Source: Pseudomonas sp. CAN1
GTDB taxonomy: Bacteria; Pseudomonadota; Gammaproteobacteria; Pseudomonadales; Pseudomonadaceae
Direction: 5' to 3'
NCBI RefSeq assembly: GCF_030462585.1
Contig: NZ_JASMRU010000029.1
Coordinates: 16,239 to 60,484 of the forward strand
Length of the DNA: 44,246 nt
In this document: positions 29,550 to 37,314 of the stretch, piece by piece
How the letters are laid out: the number at the start of each line of letters is the position of its first letter
Numbering within the stretch: the stretch's first letter is position 1
Translations under genes and position numbers: made by a program
Notes under the pieces: model-generated
Seen by the model: only the letters and a program-made list of their open reading frames with translations
The model's database searches: none
Told to the model about the DNA's origin: nothing

Positions 29550-31832
29550 ATGAAGATAGACAGACTTGTATCCCTATATGAAGAATTAAAGATAGAACTA
29601 GAGCCCGACGGAATAGACATTTTTCTATATTACTACCACAACGAGTTATGGAACGACATAACCAGCTCCCCCGTAAACGCACAGACAACTATCAACCTTC
29701 AAAAATCAAAACAAGAAGAAATCTCCCTACATACCTCCAGCAGCTATAGTGCGTGGTTTTATCTTGAGGACGTCGACGCCACAGTAAGACTGAGATTCAA
29801 CAAATCCCCACAAAAGGGCACTCGACTGAGGTATAGGAATAAAATACTCAGAATCAAGGAGAACTCTACCAACGCATATAGAGTAGCCCATCACCATCTA
29901 ACAAATTTATTAGCAAAAGACGCTTTCAAGGAAAAGCTCAGCGATGCACTTAAAGAGGTCAACCAAGACTCTAGCAACAAGTCCGACACACAAGAAATAA
30001 ATCTACCCAAAACCCTTGCCATCCTGGCATTGGACATTGATCACTTCAAACAAATAAATGACACTTGGGGACATCTCTACGGCGATCAAGTTCTCAAAAC
30101 ATTCGGAATGCGACTAGAGGCTTGCGCCAACAAAATAAAAGACGGCCTCAGCGCCCCGCTCTCAATCCACTTAGGTCACCCATCAGGTGAAGAGTTCCTA
30201 ATACTGATCCTCGCCAGAGCCACAAGGGAGACATTTATAGAGTGGGGCAATGAATTTCGGTTATGCATCTGCGAGCAGATCCTGCCGCTTGAGGATGAAT
30301 GGACAATCCTATCCTCATCTGAAAATCTCAGCACAATAATTCCCCCTCCCATCCCAGAAAGAAGAGTAAGCACCAGTATAGGCTTAACCATTCATAGTAA
30401 CACTTCAAAATCAGAGTCCATCACAGATATCTCATCCACACTATTAGATAGAGCGGATACTGCTCTATACCGAGCCAAGGCATCAGGGCGAAATCAGGTA
30501 ATAGCCTACGATGACATTCTTTCAACTTGCGGCCGCGTGCTTGAGCAAGACCAGAACGCCAGAATAATTGCAATTGATATAGGTGCAAATGTAGGCGTAT
30601 CTCTCGGCCAAGAATTCAAAGTATATCTTCCAACCTTCTCAGGAACGAGAAGCTTCATCATAAATGACGGGAGAACCACTCGCACCCTTGGCCTTTACCC
30701 TAGAGTGGAAAGTGCAAGGATAGTTGTTTTCGACGTGCAGGCTGAAATTTCTTTCGCATACATATCGTCTCCAGAGGATACAGAAAAGAGCATAGAGAGA
30801 GAGTCTCATCTTGAAGCAATACCTGCAGGCAGCATCGGACACTTACTCCCGAACGCATCGAGATACTTCCCTGCAGCCCCCGACTCTCTTAGCAGCGGCG
30901 GCCTCCAAGCAGCGCAAAATTTTCTAGACTCACTAATTGAGCAGAAGAGAGAGCCCTACTCCGCTGTAATAAGATTTTCAAACGAACAGGAATACATAAA
31001 AAAATACGGCACAGCTGCATTAAACATTGCACTTGCCAAACTGTATAGATCAGCGCAAATAAAGTTTCACACCACACAAAAGACAGAAATACTGGATAGA
31101 GGATCAATATGTATCATTGGTCCAAACCAATCCTACAACGAGCCATTTATATCAAGCTTTGCAGATGAATTTGCAAATGAATTCCCTGAAACAGGGACAG
31201 TCGCCGGAGTTTTTTCCGAGCAAGACAGAGCCGGACTGGAAGCCGAAATAAAGACTGAAATTGCAGCAACCAACTCAATAGAGTATTCAAGATTTGCAGC
31301 ATCCGAACTGGGAAGATCAGAAGCAACTAGGATCCGCCATTTTTCTCATGACACTGCAACAAGCGTTCTTCAGGCACTAAGACTCTCAAGATCCTTTGAA
31401 ACAGCGTACGCCGATTACGAACACCTTATACTACTTGGCATTAAATCTGCCGCGACTGAGAACCTAGCCGCCCTTATTTCTGATGGACTAGGAAAATACA
31501 AGCAAGCCTACAGCCACTATAAAAATGCTTACAACATGGAACCAGACAATTTAATAATCAAAGGCAACTACGGAATAACATTACTATACTTCAACGAAAT
31601 AGATGCAGCCATCAACCTATTTAACACACTAACTTCAGAGGACATTCGAGACATTCACGAACTTCACCCTCTCGCTTTCGTAGCATATGCGCAAGCACTT
31701 GCGAAAGCAAAAATACAAGGATCATCAAACTTTAACGAAACCAAATTTCTTGTTCTTGCAAAGGACGCCATTTTATTACCACAAGCAAAGGAACATCCAG
31801 AAATTCAAGAAGCTTTAAGTATGCGAGCTTGA
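29550..31832 (+). CDS. GGDEF (SGEEF)/TPR protein with a second degenerate GGDEF-like domain
   Basis: A 760-residue soluble protein in AT-rich DNA. An N-terminal domain of unknown fold (1-110) leads into a GGDEF domain that opens with HHHLTNLLAKDAF. It carries LALDIDHFKQINDTWGH (161-175), the signature SGEEF (212-216) in place of GG(D/E)EF, VSTSIGL, and ADTALYRAKASGRNQV. The metal- and substrate-binding positions look intact, so diguanylate cyclase activity is plausible; no RxxD inhibitory site is seen. Residues 338-405 form a beta-rich domain (IDIGANVGVSLGQEFKVYLP). Residues 470-620 resemble a degenerate second GGDEF (YSRFAASELGRS). TPR-like helices follow (645-700). There are no membrane helices and only a weak ribosome site. 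Probably acquired horizontally. Confidence 0.75.
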   Translation: MKIDRLVSLYEELKIELEPDGIDIFLYYYHNELWNDITSSPVNAQTTINLQKSKQEEISLHTSSSYSAWFYLEDVDATVRLRFNKSPQKGTRLRYRNKILRIKENSTNAYRVAHHHLTNLLAKDAFKEKLSDALKEVNQDSSNKSDTQEINLPKTLAILALDIDHFKQINDTWGHLYGDQVLKTFGMRLEACANKIKDGLSAPLSIHLGHPSGEEFLILILARATRETFIEWGNEFRLCICEQILPLEDEWTILSSSENLSTIIPPPIPERRVSTSIGLTIHSNTSKSESITDISSTLLDRADTALYRAKASGRNQVIAYDDILSTCGRVLEQDQNARIIAIDIGANVGVSLGQEFKVYLPTFSGTRSFIINDGRTTRTLGLYPRVESARIVVFDVQAEISFAYISSPEDTEKSIERESHLEAIPAGSIGHLLPNASRYFPAAPDSLSSGGLQAAQNFLDSLIEQKREPYSAVIRFSNEQEYIKKYGTAALNIALAKLYRSAQIKFHTTQKTEILDRGSICIIGPNQSYNEPFISSFADEFANEFPETGTVAGVFSEQDRAGLEAEIKTEIAATNSIEYSRFAASELGRSEATRIRHFSHDTATSVLQALRLSRSFETAYADYEHLILLGIKSAATENLAALISDGLGKYKQAYSHYKNAYNMEPDNLIIKGNYGITLLYFNEIDAAINLFNTLTSEDIRDIHELHPLAFVAYAQALAKAKIQGSSNFNETKFLVLAKDAILLPQAKEHPEIQEALSMRA

Positions 31833-32056
31833 CTTATACATGTAGCGTAAGTAGCTTGCCGCACTGCCCGCACGCGCGGGCCGGGTTTAGCAGCCCGTTT
31901 CAGAGCATCGGTAACGCCATAGCGATTCCCGGCGAGTTCGTTCGCCTTGAATTTGCCGCTATGACGGGCCGTGTGGGGAGACCTTCGGGTCTGCCGGTGC
32001 TCTGCCGGTCTGCTAACCCTGCACGGTTCCGTCACCACCGATTAGCAGCGGGATGA
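31829..32056 (+). CDS. Ash-family-like small ORF in the BRO-N leader
   Basis: A 75-residue frame opening with a TTG that overlaps the preceding stop. The stretch FAAMTGRVGRPSGLPVL, followed by RFRHHRL, resembles phage P4 Ash-family peptides, which share a TGR-x-G-x-P-x-G-x-PV core. The DNA also holds strong hairpin potential, such as CTGCTAA (32019-32025) with TTAGCAG (32041-32047). It may therefore be a structured leader rather than, or as well as, a coding gene. Its stop overlaps an ATG (ATGA at 32053) in frame with the BRO-N gene. Confidence 0.4.
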   Translation: MTYTCSVSSLPHCPHARAGFSSPFQSIGNAIAIPGEFVRLEFAAMTGRVGRPSGLPVLCRSANPARFRHHRLAAG

Positions 32057-32088
32057 CGGTCTTTGACTTCAGAGCAAGGACTTACTCC

Positions 32089-32595
32089 ATGGACGATTTA
32101 CCCTTACCCACCCCACTCCCCTTCCTCCGTAACCGCCGCACCCTGCGCGCCCTGCTGATCGACGATCAGGTCTGGTTCATCCTCTCCGACTTCTGCCGCG
32201 TGACCGGCTATACGCACGAAGACCGCCTGGCCATGCGCCTGGCGGACGACCAGATTCGCCAGGAGCGGCTGCTGACCGAAGACGGCCTGGAACTCGATTA
32301 CGTGCTGCTGAGCGAATCCGCCGTGTACCAGGCGATGGTGCTGTTCAACGTGCCGGACTATGGCGCGCTGCGGCGCTGGATCAGCGGCACGGTGGTGCCG
32401 CAGGTGCGCAGCCAGTTCAACGCCAGCGGCCCGCGCCACGTGGAGCTGCAATTCGAACGGCAATGCCTGCGGGTGCTGGATTGGCAGGATGATCTCTGGG
32501 TGCGCTTCGGCGACCTGCCCCGCGTACTGAGCGGCCGCTCGCCCCTCGCCGGGCGCAGCGGCTGGCGCGGTTGGGCGAAAAGGTTGCGGACGTAG
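32089..32595 (+). CDS. BRO-N domain protein
   Basis: A 168-residue protein carrying a BRO-N (phage antirepressor-like) domain. It has LRALLIDDQVWFILSDFCRV, a LLSESAVYQAMVLFNVPDYG segment and the RRWISGTVVPQVRSQF end of the domain, in the family order. These domains occur in phage antirepressors and DNA-binding regulators. The ATG at 32089 has AAGGA 8 bases ahead; an alternative ATG at 32053 overlaps the stop of the small upstream ORF. No other phage genes are present, so this is a solitary cargo-type module. The C-terminal 50 residues are short and unassigned. Confidence 0.8.
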   Translation: MDDLPLPTPLPFLRNRRTLRALLIDDQVWFILSDFCRVTGYTHEDRLAMRLADDQIRQERLLTEDGLELDYVLLSESAVYQAMVLFNVPDYGALRRWISGTVVPQVRSQFNASGPRHVELQFERQCLRVLDWQDDLWVRFGDLPRVLSGRSPLAGRSGWRGWAKRLRT

Positions 32596-32694
32596 GGCGC
32601 ATAACGCGGCACGCGTTATCCGCCGTTTGGCCGGACACCGAACCACAATGGCGCGAGGCAGGGCGTACAACCGCGTACGGTTGTACGCCCTGCC
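32592..32694. repeat. REP family D pair with a rewritten stem
   Basis: GTAGGGCGCATAACGCGGCACGCG starts the left unit. The right unit is a perfect 16-bp palindrome, GGCAGGGCGTACAACC / GGTTGTACGCCCTGCC (32657-32694), around GCGTAC. It keeps the CGCCCT end of family D but has different paired bases. Confidence 0.75.
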
Positions 32695-32733
32695 CTGTCC
32701 TGCCACGCTTGCCTGGTCTACAGGGAAAGCGAG

Positions 32734-33066
32734 TTGGCCATGCAGCAGTGGTTTGTAACGGAGTTGCTATGGCTGCTGATACCAGCGGCCATCTGGTACG
32801 CAGCCAAAGCCATACGATCAAGCGGGCGCGAAGCAAATCAAGTGGCGCTCTATGCAGAGATTGAACGTCAGTTGGCGCAGCGTCCGCTTTCGGCCTTGAT
32901 CGAGGAAGACGGTCATCAATTCCGTGCATCCCTCTCGAGCGCCGGCAGCGCACTGACCTTGTCGCTGGACGGTGCGGACGCCCGGCATGTGGATCTCACC
33001 TCATTGGCCGAGGTGGATGCCTATCTTCTCGCCCACACCAGCTTCCGTCTGGGCGACTTTCACTGA
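32734..33066 (+). CDS. hypothetical protein with N-terminal membrane helix
   Basis: A 110-residue protein: a TTG start with AGGG about 7 bases ahead, or ATG at 32740. A short hydrophobic N-terminal segment (FVTELLWLLIPAAIWYAAKAI) is followed by a small soluble domain (IERQLAQRPLSALIEEDGHQF, then beta strands) ending in LGDFH. No known family is recognised. It stands alone between REP elements. Confidence 0.55.
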   Translation: MAMQQWFVTELLWLLIPAAIWYAAKAIRSSGREANQVALYAEIERQLAQRPLSALIEEDGHQFRASLSSAGSALTLSLDGADARHVDLTSLAEVDAYLLAHTSFRLGDFH

Positions 33067-33168
33067 TTGCTAGCTCAATGCCTTGAGCCTGAGCGTCGAT
33101 TCGGCAAGAACCCCGGAAGCATGGCGCGGCGGTTGTAGGCCATACGAGGCCACCGGGAAATGCCGTTC

Positions 33169-33250
33169 GTAGGATGGCGTGGAGCGCAGCGATACCCATC
33201 AATGCCTGCGCGCCAACAGCATGGGTATCGCTGCGCTCCACCCATCCTAC
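33169..33250. repeat. REP family C inverted pair
   Basis: GTAGGATGGCGTGGAGCGCAG...ACCCAT is followed by ATGGGTATCGCTGCGCTCCA ending ATCCTAC. GTAG ends face outward. Confidence 0.85.
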
Positions 33251-33290
33251 TGGTGCGTCAGGGCCGGACCCGGCGTCGTGAAGTCAGGTC

Positions 33291-33369
33291 GTAGGGCGGA
33301 TAACGCGGCACGCGTTATCCGCCGTGGCGGTGTGGCGGCGGATAACCGCTTCACGGTTATTCGCCCTGC
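33291..33369. repeat. REP family D inverted pair
   Basis: GTAGGGCGGATAACGCGGCA with its stem, then GGATAACCGCTTCACGGTTA ending TTCGCCCTGC. With the preceding family C pair it accounts for most of the 324-base gap between the genes at 33066 and 33391. Confidence 0.8.
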
Positions 33370-33390
33370 AGAAGCCGCAGTACGGTGGCG

Positions 33391-33948
33391 TCAGAGCGTG
33401 CCGGCCAGCTTGAGCAGGGTCATGATCAGCCCGCCGATGGTCATGAAGGACGCGAGCAGTGTGCCGAGGATCAGCGGGACGACGCCGGCCGGCGAGACGT
33501 AGGGCGTCACTTCCAGCAGGAAGCCGGGGCGGATGTGCTGCGGGGTCAGGCAGGTGATCCGGTAGTCGCCGGGCTCGCTGCAGTGGAATTCGCCCAGGGG
33601 ATTGCTGGAGTTGCCGCCCATGTCGCTGCGGCGCACGGTGAAGACGTTGAAGCGGCTGTACGCCTGGTAGGGCACGGGCTTGTCGGTGGCACAGGCGGTG
33701 ATGGCGAAATCGGCGTTGAAGTGGGCGGTACCGGTGACGACAGTGAACGGCGGGAAGACGATGTTGACCACGTAGCGCCCCGGCTGCGGCAGTGACACCA
33801 CTTCCGAGCGGGCGGGGTCGGCCCAGCGGTAGCGGACGTCGGGTGCGATCACCCGGCGCAGCCCGCCGATGCAGCGGATCAGCAGGTAGCCGCCGAGCAG
33901 CATCACCAGCGGTGCGCTCCACAGCAGGGTCAAGGGGTCGAGGCTCAT
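33391..33948 (-). CDS. hypothetical membrane protein with periplasmic beta domain
   Basis: A 185-residue protein. It has an N-terminal membrane helix (LLWSAPLVMLLGGYLLIRCI), a middle beta-rich domain (PQPGRYVVNIVFPPFTVVTG and FRHSEPGDYRITCLTP-like strands) and a C-terminal helix (VPLILGTLLASFMTIGGLIM). The longer frame to 34095 is rejected because the ATG at 33948 begins the first helix with AGGA upstream. I recognise no family. Confidence 0.65.
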   Translation of the reverse strand: MSLDPLTLLWSAPLVMLLGGYLLIRCIGGLRRVIAPDVRYRWADPARSEVVSLPQPGRYVVNIVFPPFTVVTGTAHFNADFAITACATDKPVPYQAYSRFNVFTVRRSDMGGNSSNPLGEFHCSEPGDYRITCLTPQHIRPGFLLEVTPYVSPAGVVPLILGTLLASFMTIGGLIMTLLKLAGTL

Positions 33949-34220
33949 GGCGTGGCGTCCTGCGTGGGTTGAAGGTAGGCACCGTGGCGGCGCCGTCTTC
34001 CGCCATGCTGCATGCGGCCGGCATGGCGAAGGGAGCACGGCGCGGCAGTCATGCAATCTGCCAAGGCGCAAAACGGCCGATCTTGCAGGCTGCATGGCGG
34101 CAGCTCGATCAGCTTTTGCAAGCCGTTGATAAGGCTGACTTTATTATTTTGTAACATTTGGCACAACGGCTGCAGCAGCTCTCATCGAGGTTTCCACCCT
34201 CTCGCCACGGAGCAGCCAAG

Positions 34221-35138
34221 ATGATGACAACCACTGATGCCTACGCAGCCACTGCCGTGGATACCGCCGACCATTCGGGGGTGTCCTGGGCGGCGGTGTT
34301 CGCCGGGGCCGCTGGAGCGGCGGCGCTGTCCCTGATCCTGATTCTCCTGGGCTTCGGCCTGGGCTTTTCCGCGGTGTCGCCCTGGCCGGGCGATGGCGCG
34401 ACGTTGAAACAGATGGGGATATCCACCGTCATCTGGCTGATGCTGACGCAGATTCTCGCTTCCGGCCTGGGCGGCTACGTCGCCGGGCGCCTGCGGGTGC
34501 GCTGGGCCAGTCTGCATGACGACGAGGTGTATTTCCGCGATACCGCCCATGGCTTCCTCGCCTGGGCCGTGGCCACGCTGGTGACGGCCACGCTGGTGGT
34601 GGGCTCGGTGAGCAGTATCGTCGGCGGCGGCCTGCAGGCCAGTGCTTCGGCGGCCACCAGCGCTGCCGCCGCGGCGGGTTCGACCCACGGCGCCAACCGT
34701 TCCAATGATGGCTCGGGCTACTTCATCGACATGCTGTTCCGCGACAACCGTCCGGTGGCGGTGAGCGATGACGCAGCCCATGCCATCGCCACTCGCATCT
34801 TCGTGCGCAGCCTCGCCGAAGGTCAGCTCAATGCGGACGACCGCACCTACCTCGCCCGCGTGGTGGCGCAGCGTACCGAGATCAGCCAGGCGGAAGCCGA
34901 GCAGCGCATCGACCAGGTATTCGGCGCCGCGCAGCAGGCCAAGCTGAAGGCCCAGCAGGCCGCCGACACCGCGCGCAAGGTGGCCGCCGGCTCGGCACTG
35001 TGGATGTTCGTCGCGCTGCTGTGCGGTGCGTTCTTCGCCAGCTTCCTGGCCATCCACGGCGGCCGCCGTCGCGATGCGGTGGTGCTGGTGAACCGCACGC
35101 CCGCACACGTCTCGTCCCATTCCCGTCCCGCCCACTGA
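34221..35138 (+). CDS. four-helix inner membrane protein
   Basis: A 305-residue protein with four membrane helices (about 20-55, 65-90, 110-140, 260-285). Between helices 3 and 4 lies an Ala/Ser-rich segment and a soluble helical region (DDAAHAIATRIFVRSLAEGQL onwards). The gene is headed by GGAG 8 bases before ATG 34221, so the longer frame at 34158 is not used. It resembles widespread small-helix membrane proteins of unknown role (YrzE-like). A 24-residue membrane peptide gene follows 13 bases later, and a terminator ends both. Confidence 0.7.
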   Translation: MMTTTDAYAATAVDTADHSGVSWAAVFAGAAGAAALSLILILLGFGLGFSAVSPWPGDGATLKQMGISTVIWLMLTQILASGLGGYVAGRLRVRWASLHDDEVYFRDTAHGFLAWAVATLVTATLVVGSVSSIVGGGLQASASAATSAAAAAGSTHGANRSNDGSGYFIDMLFRDNRPVAVSDDAAHAIATRIFVRSLAEGQLNADDRTYLARVVAQRTEISQAEAEQRIDQVFGAAQQAKLKAQQAADTARKVAAGSALWMFVALLCGAFFASFLAIHGGRRRDAVVLVNRTPAHVSSHSRPAH

Positions 35139-35151
35139 CTGGAGGCACACC

Positions 35152-35226
35152 ATGCGCTCGATTCTTCTGTACTTCCTCGGCGTACCGATCCCGATCATCA
35201 TCCTGATCGCGCTGTTCTGGCACTGA
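35152..35226 (+). CDS. 24-residue hydrophobic membrane peptide
   Basis: A short ORF, MRSILLYFLGVPIPIIILIA ending LFWH, with GGAGG 6 bases before its ATG. It is one predicted membrane helix. Its start lies 13 bases after the stop of the four-helix membrane protein and it is closed by an intrinsic terminator, so the two form a compact transcription unit. Its function is unknown. Confidence 0.7.
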   Translation: MRSILLYFLGVPIPIIILIALFWH

Positions 35227-35245
35227 TTGCGGCCAGTTGCGCAGC

Positions 35246-35274
35246 AAAAAGCCGCCCTTCGGGGCGGCTTTTTT
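35246..35274 (+). terminator. bidirectional intrinsic terminator
   Basis: AAAAAGCCGCCC / GGGCGGCTTTTT around a TTCG tetraloop, with T and A runs on both sides. It ends the four-helix protein/24-residue peptide unit. Confidence 0.93.
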
Positions 35275-35303
35275 GTGGCGGGAGGGGTTCGGAGGTGAGG
35301 CGG

Positions 35304-35370
35304 GTTCGCGAGCAAGCTCGCTCCTACGAAGAGCATGGCTGCGACTGTAGGAGCGAGCTTGCTCGCGAAC
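35304..35370. repeat. REP family A inverted pair
   Basis: GTTCGCGAGCAAGCTCGCTC, then GTAGGAGCGAGCTTGCTCGC. The GTAG ends face inward, separated by about 20 bases. Confidence 0.85.
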
Positions 35371-35413
35371 CGAGGTGATGGGCCGCTCCGGAATTACAGG
35401 CAGAGCCTCGAAC

Positions 35414-35496
35414 GTAGGATGGGTGGAGCGCAGCGATACCCATCGATTGCTCCGCGCAAGGTCAGCATGGGTATCGCTGCGCTCCACCCATCCTAC
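35414..35496. repeat. REP family C inverted pair
   Basis: GTAGGATGGGTGGAGCGCAG...ACCCAT and ATGGGTATCGCTGCGCTCCA ending CATCCTAC. GTAG ends face outward; it lies just downstream of the ppk2 stop. Confidence 0.85.
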
Positions 35497-35518
35497 AAAA
35501 GTTGTCCGCGGCGGCGGC

Positions 35519-36436
35519 TCAGTAGACTTCCGGCACCTGCAGCTCCGACGGTGTGGGATGCCGGCGGTAGCCTTCGTGGCGTTGCCGCTCGGGCAAATCG
35601 ACAGCAGGCTGTTGCACTTCCTGGTAGGGAATCTGGCTCAACAGGTGGCTGATGCAGTTGAGCCGCGCGCGCTTCTTGTCGTCGGCCTGGACGATCCACC
35701 AGGGCGCTTCGGCGATGTGGGTGCGTTCGAGCATGGTTTCCTTGGCCTTGGTGTAGGACTCCCAGCGGCGGCGGGATTCCAGGTCCATCGGGCTGAGCTT
35801 CCACTGCTTGAGCGGGTCGTGGATGCGGCTGAGGAAGCGGTAGTGCTGTTCCTCGTCGGAGATCGAGAACCAGTACTTGAGCACCTGCACGCCGGAGCGC
35901 ACGAGCATGCGTTCGAACTCGGGCACGCTGCGGAAGAATTCCTCGTACTGGGCGTCGGTGCAGAAGCCCATGACCCGCTCAACACCGGCGCGGTTGTACC
36001 AGCTGCGGTCGAACAGGACGATCTCCCCCGCCGCCGGCAGGTGCGAGACGTAGCGCTGGAAGTACCACTGGGTGCGTTCGCGGTCGTTCGGCGCGGGCAG
36101 CGCGGCAACCCGGCAGACGCGCGGGTTGAGGCGCTGGGTGATGCGCTTGATCACCCCGCCCTTGCCGGCGGCATCGCGCCCTTCGAAGAGGATGACCACC
36201 TTGTGGCCGGTCTTTACCACCCAGTTCTGCAGCTTGACCAGCTCGGCCTGCAGGCTGAACAGGGTGTGGAAGTAACGCTGGCGCGCCAGGCGTTCCTCAT
36301 GGGTCTGCAGGCTGCCGTGGCGCAGCCCTTCGAAGTCGTAGAGTTCGTCGAACAGTTCGAGTTCGAGCTCTTCGTCGCGGTCATCCAGCAGGTCGCGCTG
36401 GACGCGTCGTGGGAAGTTCTTGTCATCGAGCAGCAT
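35519..36436 (-). CDS. ppk2: polyphosphate kinase 2
   Basis: A 305-residue class I PPK2, which reversibly phosphorylates nucleoside diphosphates with polyphosphate. Walker A FEGRDAAGKGGVIKR, Walker B VLFDRSWYNRAGVERVMGF, and the YWFSISDEEQHYRFLSRIHD and RRRWESYTKAKETML motifs of the lid and core are present in family order. A Pho-box-like pair upstream (36477-36494 and 36514-36531) suggests induction by phosphate starvation via PhoB. It is a single gene on the minus strand. It matches the short PPK2 type with one kinase domain. Confidence 0.94.
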   Translation of the reverse strand: MLLDDKNFPRRVQRDLLDDRDEELELELFDELYDFEGLRHGSLQTHEERLARQRYFHTLFSLQAELVKLQNWVVKTGHKVVILFEGRDAAGKGGVIKRITQRLNPRVCRVAALPAPNDRERTQWYFQRYVSHLPAAGEIVLFDRSWYNRAGVERVMGFCTDAQYEEFFRSVPEFERMLVRSGVQVLKYWFSISDEEQHYRFLSRIHDPLKQWKLSPMDLESRRRWESYTKAKETMLERTHIAEAPWWIVQADDKKRARLNCISHLLSQIPYQEVQQPAVDLPERQRHEGYRRHPTPSELQVPEVY

Positions 36437-36476
36437 GGTGGTTTGCCTTGTGCCGTCACTGGCTCAGTCACATCGC

Positions 36477-36494
36477 GTGACACTTTCATGACAG
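36477..36494 (-). promoter_or_regulatory. Pho-box-like site, proximal
   Basis: On the minus strand CTGTCAT-GAAA-GTGTCAC: a perfect first heptamer, a 4-base spacer, and 5 of 7 matches in the second. It ends 41 bases before the ppk2 ATG. Confidence 0.55.
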
Positions 36495-36513
36495 AAAAAT
36501 GTAGTCATGCTTT

Positions 36514-36531
36514 GTGACGAATTCATGACAG
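36514..36531 (-). promoter_or_regulatory. Pho-box-like site, distal
   Basis: On the minus strand CTGTCAT-GAAT-TCGTCAC: a perfect first heptamer and the 4-base spacer of the PhoB box, with 4 of 7 matches in the second. It lies 37 bases upstream of the proximal site. Confidence 0.5.
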
Positions 36532-36716
36532 CCAGTGAAAGAAATTTCTTACAAAGCCCGTGCTAGAGCGTTCCTCGATAGGACACCCGATGAATTAAGA
36601 AGGTCTTAACGGCGCCAGCGCACCGATGAATGGGGCTGCCAGCAAGGCGATATCAGCGCAGGGAAACGGCCGCGAATTTCCGTCCACGGCCGCTAACAGG
36701 AGGGGAACGGAACGGG

Positions 36717-37169
36717 TCAGGCGTCGGCCAGCGGGCGCGGCTTGTTGACGTACTTGAAGGTGCCGCTGGAAGTGGCCACCACCACGCCCTGGCTGTTGCG
36801 CAACTCGCCCTCGCAGAAGGCGATGGAGCGGGTGTGGTGCTGGACCTTGCCGTGGGCTTCGAGGATTTCCCCCGCTTCGCCGCCGGGGCGCAGGAAGTTG
36901 GTCTTCATCTCCACGGTCACCACGCCGCGATAGGCTTCGTCGGCATCGCTGGCGCTCAGGGCCATGGCAACGTCGAGCAGGGTCATGATCAGCCCGCCGT
37001 GGGCGTTGGCCCAGCCATTGAGGAAGTGCGGCTCGATCCGTACCACCAGGCAGCCCGGCCCTTTGCCATCGGCGGCGGGGGCATGGCGGAACTGCAGGTG
37101 GTCGAGCATGGGGATGGCGACGCCACGGTGGGCGGTGTAGAGCTTGAGCTGGTCGATATCGAGGGGCAT
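36717..37169 (-). CDS. PaaI-family acyl-CoA thioesterase (hotdog fold)
   Basis: A 150-residue protein. NGWANAHGGLIMTLLDVAMA is the classic PaaI/YdiI catalytic segment (the HGG motif with a following D/E-type helix). VTVEMKTNFLRPG and SSGTFKYV complete the hotdog fold. Likely role: cytosolic hydrolysis of an aryl- or acyl-CoA; the substrate is unknown. No operon partner is evident; a 186-base gap separates it from the ppk2 promoter region and 146 bases from the next gene. Confidence 0.88.
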   Translation of the reverse strand: MPLDIDQLKLYTAHRGVAIPMLDHLQFRHAPAADGKGPGCLVVRIEPHFLNGWANAHGGLIMTLLDVAMALSASDADEAYRGVVTVEMKTNFLRPGGEAGEILEAHGKVQHHTRSIAFCEGELRNSQGVVVATSSGTFKYVNKPRPLADA

Positions 37170-37314
37170 GGGCTTTCCTGGCTTACGGGTGGGGCCAGGC
37201 GATGTTCCCCGCTCCGGCCGTCGAATCGCAAGCCCGGCGCTGCGTCATGCATGGCGGGAATGCCTGCCGATTGCAGCGTGCGCGCCGGCAGGCGGCGCCC
37301 CTCGCGGCGGGTAG

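Noticed and set aside
29467-32052. Integrative element with attachment-site repeats around the AT-rich gene
   Set aside because: I compared the two flanks (after 29466 and after 31832) and found no matching direct repeat, tRNA gene or integrase.
32657-32694. Intrinsic terminator after the BRO-N gene
   Set aside because: The stem is perfect but no U-run follows on either strand; its ends match REP family D.
36495-36716. Gene in the gap right of the Pho-like boxes
   Set aside because: No frame with a ribosome site or family motif is seen; only promoter-like AT-rich sequence.
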